Origin: Chryseobacterium wanjuense
GTDB taxonomy: Bacteria > Bacteroidota > Bacteroidia > Flavobacteriales > Weeksellaceae
DNA length: 64,000 nucleotides
Assembly: GCF_900111495.1 (NCBI RefSeq)
Contig: NZ_FOIU01000002.1
Coordinates: 310,001-374,000, forward strand
Reading direction: 5' to 3'
The notes beneath the pieces were generated by a model. The model was not told the DNA's origin, ran no database searches, and was given only the letters and a program-made list of their open reading frames with translations. Shown one piece after another: positions 46,082-54,553 of the stretch; position 1 is the first letter of the stretch; each line of letters opens with the position of its first letter. A program made the translations under genes and the position numbers.

Positions 46082-46645
46082 ATGCTTTTGTTATACCGCG
46101 CCATCCTGAAAATTCACACCACGTATCAGTTTATGATACAGAAAATTTACCTTAAAATCTGTCTTGCAAAAGGATTGAAAGTGGGTAAAAATGTTCGTTT
46201 TGTGGAAGTTCCTCAATTTGGAACAGAATGTTTTTTAATTGAAATCGGCGATCAGACGACTTTTTCCAACAATGTAAGATTTGTAAATCATGATGGCGGT
46301 CAAAATGCCTTACATTTTTTTGATAAATATAAAGATGTAAGAACTTTCGGAAGAATAAAAATCGGTAAGCAATGTCTGATCGGGGCAGATACAATCATTA
46401 TGCTCGGTGTTGAAATGGGCGACAATTGTGTGCTGGGTGCAGGTTCTATCCTTACGACTTCTATGCCGAGCGGAACAGTTTATGCCGGAGTTCCCGCAAA
46501 ATATATCTGTACCATCGAAGAATATGGCGACAAATTATTAGCAAACAACGTGATGTACCCCCGCGAACTGGAAAAAGACCGACCAAAGCTCGAAGCATAC
46601 ATCAAAGAACACCTCCCTCACACATACAAACCGGTAAAAAAATAA
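46082..46645 (+). CDS. Hexapeptide-repeat O-acyltransferase (WbbJ-like)
   Basis: The 187-residue protein has the left-handed beta-helix pattern of hexapeptide transferases: TTFSNNVRFVNHDGG, with the catalytic-type His in NHD, then RIKIGKQCLIGADTIIMLGVEMGDNCVLGAGSIL in successive turns and the ending GVPAKYI. Such enzymes acetylate sugars from acetyl-CoA in the cytoplasm. It lies 2 nt after one GT4 gene and overlaps the next by 1 nt, so it probably decorates the sugar added by these enzymes. Confidence 0.9.
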   Translation: MLLLYRAILKIHTTYQFMIQKIYLKICLAKGLKVGKNVRFVEVPQFGTECFLIEIGDQTTFSNNVRFVNHDGGQNALHFFDKYKDVRTFGRIKIGKQCLIGADTIIMLGVEMGDNCVLGAGSILTTSMPSGTVYAGVPAKYICTIEEYGDKLLANNVMYPRELEKDRPKLEAYIKEHLPHTYKPVKK

Positions 46646-47796
46646 TGACTGAAAAAAAGAAAATACTTATCCGGATAGGATCTCTGCGCCACGGCGGTGC
46701 AGAAAAAGTATTGGTTACCTTTCTGAAAAATCTCCCTCAGGATAAATATGAAATTGATTTATTATTAAATCTTTATTCCGGAAAATATTTATCTGAAGTT
46801 CCCAGTTGGATTAATATTTTATATTTAAATAAAGGAGAAATGATCACCACCAATCGCCCTCATGAGATTCCCAGAAAGGCGGCAAGGGTGATCTATCAGG
46901 GAGCATTGAAAAAATTCCCGAATCTTCTTTATAAGGGAAAATTAAAGAATAAAAAATACGATATCGAATTCGCCGCCATTCATGGAATGCGAGACGAAAT
47001 TTTGGGCTCCCCTATCAAAAGTTCAAAAAAAATAGTCTGGATTCATAATGATCTTTCTCAGGTAAAAGGCTATACCAATGATGAAATCAGGAAGTTTTTC
47101 GGTTTTGATAAAATCATGGTGATTTCAGAAAAAATTGAACATCTTTTCCATAGTTTAGCTAAAAATGAAACGGAAAAACAGAAAATTGTAAAAATTTATA
47201 ATCCTTTGGATACGGAAGAATTTATTGCAAAAGCAGATCAGCCTGTTTTACATTATGAATTCGACCACTCGGTTCCCACCTTCATTTCCGTTGGTACCGT
47301 ATTTCCGCAAAAAGGTTTTGACAGATTATTAAAAGTCCACAAAAAGCTTCTGGATGAAGGTTTTAAACATAAAATCCTGATCGTTGGCGATGGCTATGAT
47401 TTTGAAAATATTAAAAAATTAAAATCAGATCTTGGCGTTGATGAGACGGCGACAATGCTGGGCTTTACAGATAATCCTTATCCTTATTTCAAAAATGCAG
47501 ATTTCTATATTTTAAGTTCGAGATACGAAGGTTTTCCGACCGTCCTTTTTGAAGCAATTACCTTAAAAAAGAGAATTATTTCCACTGAAGTTTCCGGCGC
47601 CAATGAAATGCTGAACAATGGTGAATTGGGTCTCATTGTAGAAAACTCGGAAGACGGAATTTATGAAGGAATAAAAAAAGCACTGACTCAACCGGCATCA
47701 TTTGAAACATATTCGGAAAAGCTGAAAAACTACGAAATGCCTTTCAATCTTGAGAATTCAGTGAACAAGATCACTTCAATTTTAGACGAATTATAA
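46645..47796 (+). CDS. Family 4 glycosyltransferase
   Basis: With the ATG at 46645 the protein is 383 residues and starts MTEKKKILIRIGSLRHGG. It has the GT-B features ISVGTVFPQKGFDRLLKV, LIVGDGYDFENIKKL and FYILSSRYEGFPTVLFEAI, with the conserved E-x-F-x-E pattern of GT4. An earlier in-frame start at 46426 lies inside the acyltransferase gene and is rejected. It is the last glycosyltransferase of the locus. Confidence 0.9.
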   Translation: MTEKKKILIRIGSLRHGGAEKVLVTFLKNLPQDKYEIDLLLNLYSGKYLSEVPSWINILYLNKGEMITTNRPHEIPRKAARVIYQGALKKFPNLLYKGKLKNKKYDIEFAAIHGMRDEILGSPIKSSKKIVWIHNDLSQVKGYTNDEIRKFFGFDKIMVISEKIEHLFHSLAKNETEKQKIVKIYNPLDTEEFIAKADQPVLHYEFDHSVPTFISVGTVFPQKGFDRLLKVHKKLLDEGFKHKILIVGDGYDFENIKKLKSDLGVDETATMLGFTDNPYPYFKNADFYILSSRYEGFPTVLFEAITLKKRIISTEVSGANEMLNNGELGLIVENSEDGIYEGIKKALTQPASFETYSEKLKNYEMPFNLENSVNKITSILDEL

Positions 47797-47830
47797 TTAA
47801 AATTAATCTATCTGAAAACCACAGATTTCT

Positions 47831-47838
47831 TACATTTG
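47831..47838 (+). promoter_or_regulatory. TAnnTTTG box abutting the start of the last acetyltransferase gene
   Basis: TACATTTG ends 4 nt before the ATG at 47843. If it is a -7 element the mRNA would have almost no leader. No -33 TTG is seen at the right distance. Confidence 0.25.
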
Positions 47839-47842
47839 TTGT

Positions 47843-48400
47843 ATGGCAGAACAATATTCTACGCTTCAAAAAGATTTTTACCGGGAAAGCGGAAAGTGGC
47901 TTTCCACCTTTGAAATTTGGGCAAAATGTATTAATCCCAACCTTCATTTCATTTATATTTTAAGACAAACTCAAAAATATAAGAAAAAATCTTTGCCCGG
48001 ACTTTTCTGGCGCTTGGTTTTAAGACGCCATCAGATCAAATACGGTTTCCAGATCTACCCTGAAACCGAGATCGGAGAAGGTTTTTACCTGGGACATTGG
48101 GGAAGCCTGGTGATAAATCCTAAGGCAAAAATCGGGAAAAACTGCAATATTGCTCAAGGCGTTACGATCGGACAACAAAACCGTGGCAAGAATGCAGGCT
48201 ACCCTGTCATTGGCAACGAAGTCTGGATCGGCACAAACGCAGTGATTGTCGGCGCCATCACCATCGGAAATAATGTTCTTATCGGCCCGAATTCTTACGT
48301 TAATTTTGATGTTCCGGAAAATTCTGTCGTATTGGGAAATCCAGCGAAAATTATTCCTGCGGAAGATGCGACGGAAGGGTATATTAATAATCGGGTTTGA
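47843..48400 (+). CDS. Serine acetyltransferase-like hexapeptide transferase
   Basis: The 185-residue protein has an alpha-helical N-terminal part and a hexapeptide beta-helix with GFYLGHWGSLVINPKAKIG, NCNIAQGVTIG and VWIGTNAVIVGAITIGNNVLIG, ending in VLGNPAKII. This resembles the CysE/WcaF/WcaB group. The N-terminus is shorter than in true CysE, so a sugar O-acetyltransferase of the polysaccharide locus is more likely than serine acetyltransferase. It is the last gene of the locus, followed by a repeat-rich gap. Confidence 0.82.
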   Translation: MAEQYSTLQKDFYRESGKWLSTFEIWAKCINPNLHFIYILRQTQKYKKKSLPGLFWRLVLRRHQIKYGFQIYPETEIGEGFYLGHWGSLVINPKAKIGKNCNIAQGVTIGQQNRGKNAGYPVIGNEVWIGTNAVIVGAITIGNNVLIGPNSYVNFDVPENSVVLGNPAKIIPAEDATEGYINNRV

Positions 48401-48405
48401 GTATT

Positions 48406-48499
48406 AGAGTTGGAGGTTTTAGTGTGAGAGTTGGAGCGACGATGAGTTGAGTTTAGGGAATTCTTTTTACTTTTTACTTTTTACTTTTTACTTTTTTAC
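48406..48499 (+). repeat. Direct repeats in the gap after the polysaccharide locus
   Basis: AGAGTTGGAG occurs twice (48406-48415 and 48427-48436). A tandem array of four TTTTTAC heptamers follows (48464-48491), with a fifth unit one T longer (48492-48499). The 48401-48738 gap has no gene; it also carries the promoter for the carbonic anhydrase gene. Confidence 0.85.
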
Positions 48500-48636
48500 T
48501 ATCATTTCTGTAATTTTATCTTGATTTTGTTAAGTTTAAATTATCATAACATCAAAATACATTAGAAAAAACAACTTTTGTGTTTTATTAATTATGATTT
48601 TAAGCATATTTTAATATTAAACTTTGTTAAAAGTAG

Positions 48637-48665
48637 TTGCATTTTCCGTAAAATCTTTATTTTTG
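48637..48665 (+). promoter_or_regulatory. Promoter of the first carbonic anhydrase gene
   Basis: TTG (48637-48639), an 18-nt spacer and TATTTTTG (48658-48665) match the Bacteroidota consensus. The predicted start of transcription is about 67 nt before the ATG. Confidence 0.65.
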
Positions 48666-48738
48666 TATTATCGATTTAGTCTATTGATTTTAAAAATAAT
48701 TTAAACGAAATAAATAATTATAAACCAAATTTAAAATT

Positions 48739-49407
48739 ATGTCACAATCGTACAAGGTTATTTTTGAAAACAACAAAAAATGGGTAGAGTCTAAGCTTGC
48801 GGAAGATCCGGATTTCTTCCATGAACTGGCAAAAACTCAGCATCCCGATTATCTGTATATCGGATGTTCGGACAGCAGAGTTACGGCAGAAGAGCTGATG
48901 GGCACGAAACCCGGTGAAGTTTTTGTAACGAGAAACATTGCCAATGTGGTCAATACTTTGGATATGAGTTCCACAGCTGTTATTCAATACGCTGTAGAAC
49001 ATCTGAAAGTCAATCACATTATTGTCTGCGGACATTACAACTGTGGTGGTGTAAAAGCAGCGATGACACCTCAGGATTTAGGATTATTAAACCCTTGGCT
49101 GAGAAATATCCGCGATGTTTACAGATTACACCAGGCTGAGCTGGACGCCATCGAAGATGAAGCAAAACGGTATGACCGTCTTGTAGAACTCAACGTTCAG
49201 GAGCAGTGCATCAACGTGGTAAAAATGGCTTGTGTGCAGGAGCGATACATTTTAGAAGAGTTTCCTGTAGTTCACGGCTGGGTATTCGACCTTAGAACGG
49301 GTAAGATTATTGATCTGGAGATCGATTTCGAAAAAATCTTGAAAGACATCCAAAAGATTTACAACCTTACAAGTTCGGATTGGGTGATGAGCAGAAAGAA
49401 GAACTAA
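48739..49407 (+). CDS. Beta-class carbonic anhydrase
   Basis: The enzyme interconverts CO2 and bicarbonate with a zinc ion. The 222-residue protein has the metal and catalytic residues Cys43, Asp45 and Arg47 in GCSDSRVTAEEL and His99 and Cys102 in CGHYNCGGV. The spacing and length match the Can (YadF) type. It is the first of four genes ending in a SulP transporter and a second carbonic anhydrase. It has its own promoter. No signal peptide, so it is cytoplasmic. Confidence 0.95.
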   Translation: MSQSYKVIFENNKKWVESKLAEDPDFFHELAKTQHPDYLYIGCSDSRVTAEELMGTKPGEVFVTRNIANVVNTLDMSSTAVIQYAVEHLKVNHIIVCGHYNCGGVKAAMTPQDLGLLNPWLRNIRDVYRLHQAELDAIEDEAKRYDRLVELNVQEQCINVVKMACVQERYILEEFPVVHGWVFDLRTGKIIDLEIDFEKILKDIQKIYNLTSSDWVMSRKKN

Positions 49408-49429
49408 AGTTTTTTCTATAAAAAAGAGA

Positions 49430-49735
49430 ATGAAAATGAAATTCTGGAGTATTATTACATTATTGTTTTTCCTAAACTTTACGGCATTACCTGGTATTGC
49501 TTCCGTATTCGGTTGGGATCTTACAAGAACGAATGTAGTGATCAATGAAGAAGAGCCGCATTCTCACCCATCATCTTTTATTGTTTACGAAAAGACTCTT
49601 CCAAAACCTTTGGATGTTTTCGATTATCTGAAATTTTTTGAACCTTCCATTGAAGGCAAATCTTTTGTACTGGTAGATGATTCCTTTCATCTGTCACCTT
49701 TACTTACTATATTTTCTCCGCCTCCGGAAGCTTAA
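49430..49735 (+). CDS. Small secreted protein of unknown function
   Basis: The 101-residue protein has a signal peptide (FWSIITLLFFLNFTALPGIAS, cleavage near residue 25) and a mature part of about 75 residues that is acidic and has a short EEEPHSHPSS stretch. It has no cysteines or recognisable domain. It lies 22 nt after the carbonic anhydrase gene and before the SulP gene, so it may be co-expressed with them. The His and Glu cluster could bind metal, but this is a guess. Confidence 0.65.
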   Translation: MKMKFWSIITLLFFLNFTALPGIASVFGWDLTRTNVVINEEEPHSHPSSFIVYEKTLPKPLDVFDYLKFFEPSIEGKSFVLVDDSFHLSPLLTIFSPPPEA

Positions 49736-49880
49736 TTTTAAAGTTAGATTTTTTGATAATTATTCATATCATTTTTTGATATCGAATAGACACGTACTTT
49801 AAAAATTAAATTTCCAATCTTTTATAATTGATTTATTGAAGGACTAATAAATCTGTTATATCACACAGCTTTACAACATC

Positions 49881-51473
49881 ATGAAAAAAACAACATTAAT
49901 AGGAGGAATTAAGGAGAATTTCCCTTCAGGACTCGTGGTATTTTTAGTCGCACTTCCTTTGTGTTTAGGAATTGCATTGGCATCAGGCGCTCCGCCATTG
50001 TCCGGCGTTATTGCAGGAATCGTGGGCGGTATAGTCGTAGGAACGATGAGTAATTCGAATATATCGGTTTCAGGGCCGGCTGCAGGTCTTACGGCCATTG
50101 TTTTAACCGCCATTACAGATCTTGGCGCATTCGAGCTTTTCCTTTGCGCAGGGATGGTTGCAGGCGTTATTCAATTGATTTTAGGATTTGTCCGTGCAGG
50201 AAGTATTTCCAATTATTTCCCGAATAATGTCATTGAAGGAATGCTTGCCGCCATCGGTATTATTATTATTTTAAAACAGATTCCGCACGCATTAGGGTTT
50301 GATAAAGATTACGAAGGACACCAGTCAATTTTTGATAATGGGTTGAATTTCGGATATTTTGATGAACTATTCGGAGCCATTCATCCGGGAGCAATTATTG
50401 TAACTTTAGTTTCAGTGGGTATTTTGATCACCTGGGATAAAGTGCAGGCTTTAAAAAGAATAAAAATGCTTCCAGGAGCTTTGGTAGCCGTAGTTACAGG
50501 AATTCTTTTAAATGAAATCTTTAAAATGACGGGCAGCTCATTAGCTATCGGATCCCAGCATTTGGTTTCATTGCCGGTTCCCCAGTCTGTTGACGATTTT
50601 AAAAATCTGATCACACTACCCGACTTCGCGGGATTTACCAATCCAAAAGTATGGATCGTGGGAGCAACGATTGCCATTGTCGCATCGATTGAAACCTTAC
50701 TTTGTATTGAAGCATCCGACAGGCTGGATCAGCAAAGAAGAATTACAGATACCAATCTGGAGCTGAAAGCTCAGGGAATCGGGAACCTCATCAGCTCATT
50801 TATCGGTGGTCTTCCGATGACTTCGGTGGTGGTAAGGAGTTCTGCGAATGCGAATGCAGGGGCGACCTCAAAATCATCTACGATTATTCACGGGATTTTA
50901 TTGTTGATCTGTGTCCTTTCAATTCCGGTGGTGTTAAATTTAATTCCATTGGCAACTTTGGCTGCAGTGCTGATTTTGGTAGGTTATAAATTAGCAAAAC
51001 CTGCGACTTTCAAGCATTTCTGGCATTTAGGAAAGTTCCAGTTTATTCCGTTTGTGGCAACGGTGGTGGCTGTTGTAGCAACAGATTTATTAAAAGGAGT
51101 CGGAATCGGTCTTGCGATCTCTATTTTCTATATTCTTCAGGGGAATATGAAGCGTGCTTATTATTTAAGCCGAGAAAAACTGGATGATGCAGACGGAATC
51201 AATATCAAACTTGCTGAGGAAGTTTCATTTTTAAACAAGGCAGCTATCAAAAAAACACTTAAAAATATCAAACCAAATTCTACCGTGACAATCGATGCGA
51301 GAGGCACGTCCTATATTGCGACGGATGTTCTGGAGATGATTCAGGATTTTGCCAATATCAGGGCGAAGGAAGAAGATATTGAAGTAGAACTTTTAGGCTT
51401 CAAAACCTCTTACAGGGATTATGAAACCGATGAAGATTCTCACATTTTGGTTACCCACAGAAGAGCAATGTAA
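49881..51473 (+). CDS. SulP-family anion transporter, probable bicarbonate uptake
   Basis: The 530-residue protein has about ten to twelve transmembrane segments starting with FPSGLVVFLVALPLCLGIALASG, the SulP signature NSNISVSGPAAGLTAI, and SFIGGLPMTSVVVRSSANANAG. A C-terminal STAS-like domain follows (from about residue 440, VTIDARGTSYIATDVLEMI). SulP proteins move sulfate, bicarbonate or other anions. Flanking carbonic anhydrase genes on both sides suggest bicarbonate, as in the BicA type. The gene is 145 nt after the small secreted protein and 48 nt before the second carbonic anhydrase. Confidence 0.9.
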   Translation: MKKTTLIGGIKENFPSGLVVFLVALPLCLGIALASGAPPLSGVIAGIVGGIVVGTMSNSNISVSGPAAGLTAIVLTAITDLGAFELFLCAGMVAGVIQLILGFVRAGSISNYFPNNVIEGMLAAIGIIIILKQIPHALGFDKDYEGHQSIFDNGLNFGYFDELFGAIHPGAIIVTLVSVGILITWDKVQALKRIKMLPGALVAVVTGILLNEIFKMTGSSLAIGSQHLVSLPVPQSVDDFKNLITLPDFAGFTNPKVWIVGATIAIVASIETLLCIEASDRLDQQRRITDTNLELKAQGIGNLISSFIGGLPMTSVVVRSSANANAGATSKSSTIIHGILLLICVLSIPVVLNLIPLATLAAVLILVGYKLAKPATFKHFWHLGKFQFIPFVATVVAVVATDLLKGVGIGLAISIFYILQGNMKRAYYLSREKLDDADGINIKLAEEVSFLNKAAIKKTLKNIKPNSTVTIDARGTSYIATDVLEMIQDFANIRAKEEDIEVELLGFKTSYRDYETDEDSHILVTHRRAM

Positions 51474-51521
51474 GCTCAAAAATAAATTTTTAATTTTAAT
51501 AAAAAACATTCAAAATAAATT

Positions 51522-52157
51522 ATGAAAGCACACACATATGAAACTCAGTCAACCATTACTCCGGAAAAAGCTTTAAACTTTTTAAAAGAAGGAAACCAAA
51601 GATTTGTAAACAATCTTAAAGCCAACAGAGACCTTTTGGAGCAGGTAAATGCTACGCGTGAAGGGCAATGGCCGTTTGCAGTGATTTTAAGCTGTATCGA
51701 CAGCCGTACGTCTGCGGAGCTTATCTTTGATCAGGGACTGGGAGATGTTTTCAGCATCAGAATTGCAGGAAATTTTGTGAATCAGGATATTTTGGGTTCA
51801 ATGGAATTCGGATGCAACGTTGCTGGGTCCAAGCTTATCGTAGTTTTAGGACACACAAAATGCGGTGCTTTGAAAGGCGGACTGGATGCAGCACAAATCG
51901 AAGGAATGGGAATGGATAACCTGAACCACCTGATCAATCATTTTGACCCGATCATCACTGAGGTGATCGAAGAAGGTGAAGAGCGTTCTTCTAAAAACAG
52001 TTCGCTATTGGAAAGACTGAACCAGCAAAACGTAAAGAATGCGATCGAAGACATCCGTAAGCAGAGCTCAACATTGAAAAACCTTGAAGAAGAAGGTAAA
52101 ATAAAAATCGTAGGAGCCAATTATGACGTTGAAACAGGCGTTGTAACCTGGTTGTAG
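51522..52157 (+). CDS. Beta-class carbonic anhydrase (second type)
   Basis: The 211-residue protein has the zinc and catalytic residues Cys58, Asp60 and Arg62 in SCIDSRTSAEL and His111 and Cys114 in LGHTKCGALKGG. It differs clearly from the first enzyme: the N-terminus carries LNFLKEGNQRFVNN, typical of the CynT-like branch, and the region after the zinc site is longer. It follows the SulP gene by 48 nt and is ended by a terminator. A coupling to bicarbonate transport is likely from position. Confidence 0.94.
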   Translation: MKAHTYETQSTITPEKALNFLKEGNQRFVNNLKANRDLLEQVNATREGQWPFAVILSCIDSRTSAELIFDQGLGDVFSIRIAGNFVNQDILGSMEFGCNVAGSKLIVVLGHTKCGALKGGLDAAQIEGMGMDNLNHLINHFDPIITEVIEEGEERSSKNSSLLERLNQQNVKNAIEDIRKQSSTLKNLEEEGKIKIVGANYDVETGVVTWL

Positions 52158-52242
52158 AAAAAGAAACAACCGTCTCCAAAGATCTAGATAAATATGTTAT
52201 AGTTAGATAGATTGGAAATTAAAATCTTTAAAAGTACATCTG

Positions 52243-52271
52243 AAGACCATCCATTGAGGTGGTCTTTTTTT
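52243..52271 (+). terminator. Terminator after the second carbonic anhydrase gene
   Basis: A 7-bp stem AAGACCA (52243-52249) with TGGTCTT (52260-52266), extended by further pairs, is followed by a run of T. It lies 86 nt past the stop codon. Confidence 0.85.
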
Positions 52272-52302
52272 GTTTAATTAAAAACGAAATATTTACCCCA
52301 CC

Positions 52303-52339
52303 TGTCAATCAGAACGGAGCGAGGCGAAGTGAAGAATCT
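52303..52339 (+). repeat. REP-like repeat fragment
   Basis: TGTCA followed about 30 nt later by AATCT with a GAACGGAGCGAGG core resembles dispersed intergenic repeats common in Chryseobacterium-type genomes. A second fragment with the same ends lies on the other strand at 62684-62709. No gene is seen between 52158 and 52447. Confidence 0.45.
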
Positions 52340-52410
52340 ATAACAGCTTATTTGTGAAAAATATTTGTGCCATTTCGGTCTTAATTATGTTTTAGCTAAA
52401 GCAATTTGAT

Positions 52411-52418
52411 TACTTTTG
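52411..52418 (+). promoter_or_regulatory. Possible -7 box for the small secreted protein gene
   Basis: TACTTTTG matches TAnnTTTG and lies 29 nt before the ATG at 52448. An alternative TTG start at 52406 would lie upstream of this box and is therefore unlikely. Confidence 0.4.
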
Positions 52419-52447
52419 ATATTCAAAAAAATGTTGCCGATCAACTT

Positions 52448-52870
52448 ATGAAAATACAGATCAATATCATCCTGGTTATACTATTATTATTTTTAAATGG
52501 AATTTTAAAAGCCCAGAAAACCGTCAGTGATACGCTTGCTTATGCCAAAAAATTTGAAACCAATAAGGAAAAATATATTGGAAAACCCTTTTCATTGCTG
52601 TTAAAAGATATGACTCAAATGCAGCCTAAAAAAGCAAAATCTGATCTCAGAGACAATCCAAGCAATCCTTTACCGAGCACATTATTCAGGTTTTCGGACA
52701 AGGACATTAATTCCGCGAATGAAGTTACTTTAGTCATTACATGGAAAGCAGATGATACGCCGACCACCCCGATAGAGTTTTTTGAGCAGGAGCACAATTA
52801 CCGTTTTACCGTCAGTGAAAAGAATTTCTTCGAAAAGAAAATTGTAAAAGATATTTTAGTTTATAAATAA
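52448..52870 (+). CDS. Secreted protein of unknown function
   Basis: The 140-residue protein has a signal peptide (hydrophobic residues 6-18, cleavage near KAQ at about residue 20). The mature part has mixed strands and charged turns, with TLVITWKADDTPTTP near residue 97. No family is recognised. Its stop codon is directly adjacent to the stop of the opposite-strand pth gene, leaving no room for a separate terminator. The ATG at 52448 is preferred because it starts exactly before the signal peptide. Confidence 0.65.
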   Translation: MKIQINIILVILLLFLNGILKAQKTVSDTLAYAKKFETNKEKYIGKPFSLLLKDMTQMQPKKAKSDLRDNPSNPLPSTLFRFSDKDINSANEVTLVITWKADDTPTTPIEFFEQEHNYRFTVSEKNFFEKKIVKDILVYK

Positions 52871-53434
52871 TTATTTCCCATTAAAAGCAGACATTGTATT
52901 ATTAATTCCCGCAAAAACAAATGAAAGGCAAGCTTTGGAAAATTTATCTATTCTTTCGGAAAGCTTTTCTTTTTCTTCTTCATTCCAAGTTCCTAAAACG
53001 TAGTCCACCTGTCTTCCTTCGGAAAAATCTGCAGAAATTCCAAAACGAAGGCGTGCGTAATTTTGTGTCTGCAATACCTCGTTGATATTTTTAAGCCCGT
53101 TATGACCCGCATCAGAACCTTTTCCTTTCAATCTTAACGTTCCGAAAGGCAATGCCAGATCATCTGTCACGATCAAAACATTTTCCAGGGGGATATTTTC
53201 TTTCTGCATCCAGTATCTCACGGCATTTCCGGAAAGATTCATGTAGGTATCCGGTTTCAGGATCAACACCCTTCTTCCTTTGTATTTCCCGTCTGCCATC
53301 CACCCGAAATTGGTGGTATTGAAAGGTGCTTCGAGAGTCTCTGCAACTTTTTCAGCGACTTTAAAGCCTATATTGTGTCGTGTATTTTCATATTCAGGAC
53401 CTTTGTTTCCCAGCCCTACGATTAAGTATTTCAT
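52871..53434 (-). CDS. pth: Peptidyl-tRNA hydrolase
   Basis: Pth releases tRNA from prematurely dropped peptidyl-tRNA. With the ATG at 53434 the 187-residue protein starts [24 protein letters not shown], which contains the catalytic His in TRHNIG and the conserved Asn. [38 protein letters not shown] and RLRFGIS follow. An in-frame extension of 15 residues upstream is not typical and would cover the promoter. It faces the preceding secreted-protein gene tail to tail. Confidence 0.95.
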   Translation of the reverse strand: MKYLIVGLGNKGPEYENTRHNIGFKVAEKVAETLEAPFNTTNFGWMADGKYKGRRVLILKPDTYMNLSGNAVRYWMQKENIPLENVLIVTDDLALPFGTLRLKGKGSDAGHNGLKNINEVLQTQNYARLRFGISADFSEGRQVDYVLGTWNEEEKEKLSERIDKFSKACLSFVFAGINNTMSAFNGK

Positions 53435-53448
53435 TAAAGAAATTTTTG

Positions 53449-53479
53449 CAAAATTAGGCATTAAAAATAAAAAACTCAA
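53449..53479 (-). promoter_or_regulatory. Promoter of pth
   Basis: On the minus strand TTG (53477-53479), a 20-nt spacer and TAATTTTG (53449-53456) fit the consensus. It overlaps the terminator of the lipoprotein gene upstream. The predicted leader is under 10 nt. Confidence 0.6.
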
Positions 53480-53499
53480 CCTTCGGAAAGATTGAGTTT
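53463..53499 (-). terminator. Terminator after the lipoprotein gene
   Basis: Stem AAACTCAA (53472-53479) with TTGAGTTT (53492-53499), extended by a short CTT/AAG pairing, is followed on the minus strand by a T-rich run. It lies about 23 nt after the lipoprotein stop. Confidence 0.75.
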
Positions 53500-53522
53500 A
53501 AATATTGTTTAAAAATGATTTC

Positions 53523-54449
53523 TTACAATGGTTTGTAGATATAGTTTACACCAAATCCTTTTGTCATGTAGGTCTGCGGATCGTAGTTGTAATCTGTTGA
53601 GAATACAGTAGGAACCGGAACAGGCGGCGTAAGATCCGTAATAGAGAATCTTTTCGGGCTGTTTGGTGACAAGATCCAGCTTTCTACATCATTGATATCT
53701 GTAGATAAAAGTCTTGAAATCTTATATGCAGTAGGTATCAATGTAAACGGGCTAAGCTTAGCATCATAATTGGAGTAGTCGTAAGCAAATTTTGTGACTG
53801 CCGGGCCGAAAACACCTCCACTCATAGGACCGTAATGTCTCGTAACTTTAGAAATGTTATCTCCTAAATATTCATACTTGGTTTTAGAATAATCTGTGTA
53901 TGCGAATGGAGTTCCTGAAGCATCAGGCCCATTTTTCATAATGATTGAATCCAATTTTGCCGTAGCAGCAGAATATGTTAATTTATAAAGGGTTTTTGTC
54001 TTTTTGTAAAGTGTCTGTGGACTTGGCGGAGCCGGTGGAGTAACAGTTCTCTTAAAGAATGAACGGTTCTCTGAAATAGACTCCAGTCTTCCCGTATTTC
54101 CGTAAGTGAATAGCTGTGTAAAGACGATACTGTCTTTATCCAAGTCTCCGTCGCCATCAAGATCAAGGAAACCTTTGAAGTCGATCTTGCTCACTTTATC
54201 TCCACTCCATGCAATATCTGTTACAGAAGCGCTGTCTGTAATCACTTTTGATAACTGCAATCCGTTGTAATAATACGTAGCTAATGTATCTGAATCTGTG
54301 ATTTCTCTGTATAAAGCTCTGGGACCATTCAGTCCTGTGTTGTTATTGACATCTAGCAATGGATTTCCGTCTTCATCTAATAAATCTTTACAAGAGTGGA
54401 TCGTAGAAACACCTACTAATAATAAAACAAAATAAAAAAGTCGTTTCAT
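53523..54449 (-). CDS. Lipoprotein of unknown function (paralog of the neighbour)
   Basis: The 308-residue protein has a lipoprotein-type signal with Cys20 (STIHSC). The mature part shares a layout with the next gene: a GPRALYREI segment after a Gly/Asn-rich linker, a YYYNG start and repeated strand pairs. It has YDYSNYDAKLSPFTLIPTAYKISRLL (matching YDNYDSKINPYTTLPKEYF in the neighbour) and the ending NYIYKPL. The strand-turn pattern (YEYLGDNISKV) resembles YD/RHS-like repeats. It contains a short acidic calcium-like stretch, DLDGDGDLDKD near residue 97. Function unknown. Confidence 0.75.
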   Translation of the reverse strand: MKRLFYFVLLLVGVSTIHSCKDLLDEDGNPLLDVNNNTGLNGPRALYREITDSDTLATYYYNGLQLSKVITDSASVTDIAWSGDKVSKIDFKGFLDLDGDGDLDKDSIVFTQLFTYGNTGRLESISENRSFFKRTVTPPAPPSPQTLYKKTKTLYKLTYSAATAKLDSIIMKNGPDASGTPFAYTDYSKTKYEYLGDNISKVTRHYGPMSGGVFGPAVTKFAYDYSNYDAKLSPFTLIPTAYKISRLLSTDINDVESWILSPNSPKRFSITDLTPPVPVPTVFSTDYNYDPQTYMTKGFGVNYIYKPL

Positions 54450-54476
54450 TCCAAAGGGGGATTATTTAATTTTTCA

Positions 54477-54484
54477 CAAATATA
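54477..54484 (-). promoter_or_regulatory. Possible -7 box for the lipoprotein gene
   Basis: TATATTTG on the minus strand, 27 nt before the ATG at 54449. No -33 TTG seen. Confidence 0.4.
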
Positions 54485-54553
54485 ATTTTTTTTTGAATAA
54501 AAATTATCTAATTATTAATATTCCATTAAAACTATTAAAAAAATAGTCTTTAC

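Noticed and set aside
46426..46644. Upstream start for the last GT4 gene
   Set aside because: It lies inside the hexapeptide acyltransferase gene in another frame; the ATG at 46645 gives the expected N-terminus.
48464..48499. CRISPR-like array
   Set aside because: The units are 7 bp and contiguous, with no spacers and no cas genes in the window.
49252..49545. Minus-strand frame opposite the end of the first carbonic anhydrase gene
   Set aside because: It is a shadow of two plus-strand genes with clear motifs or a signal peptide.
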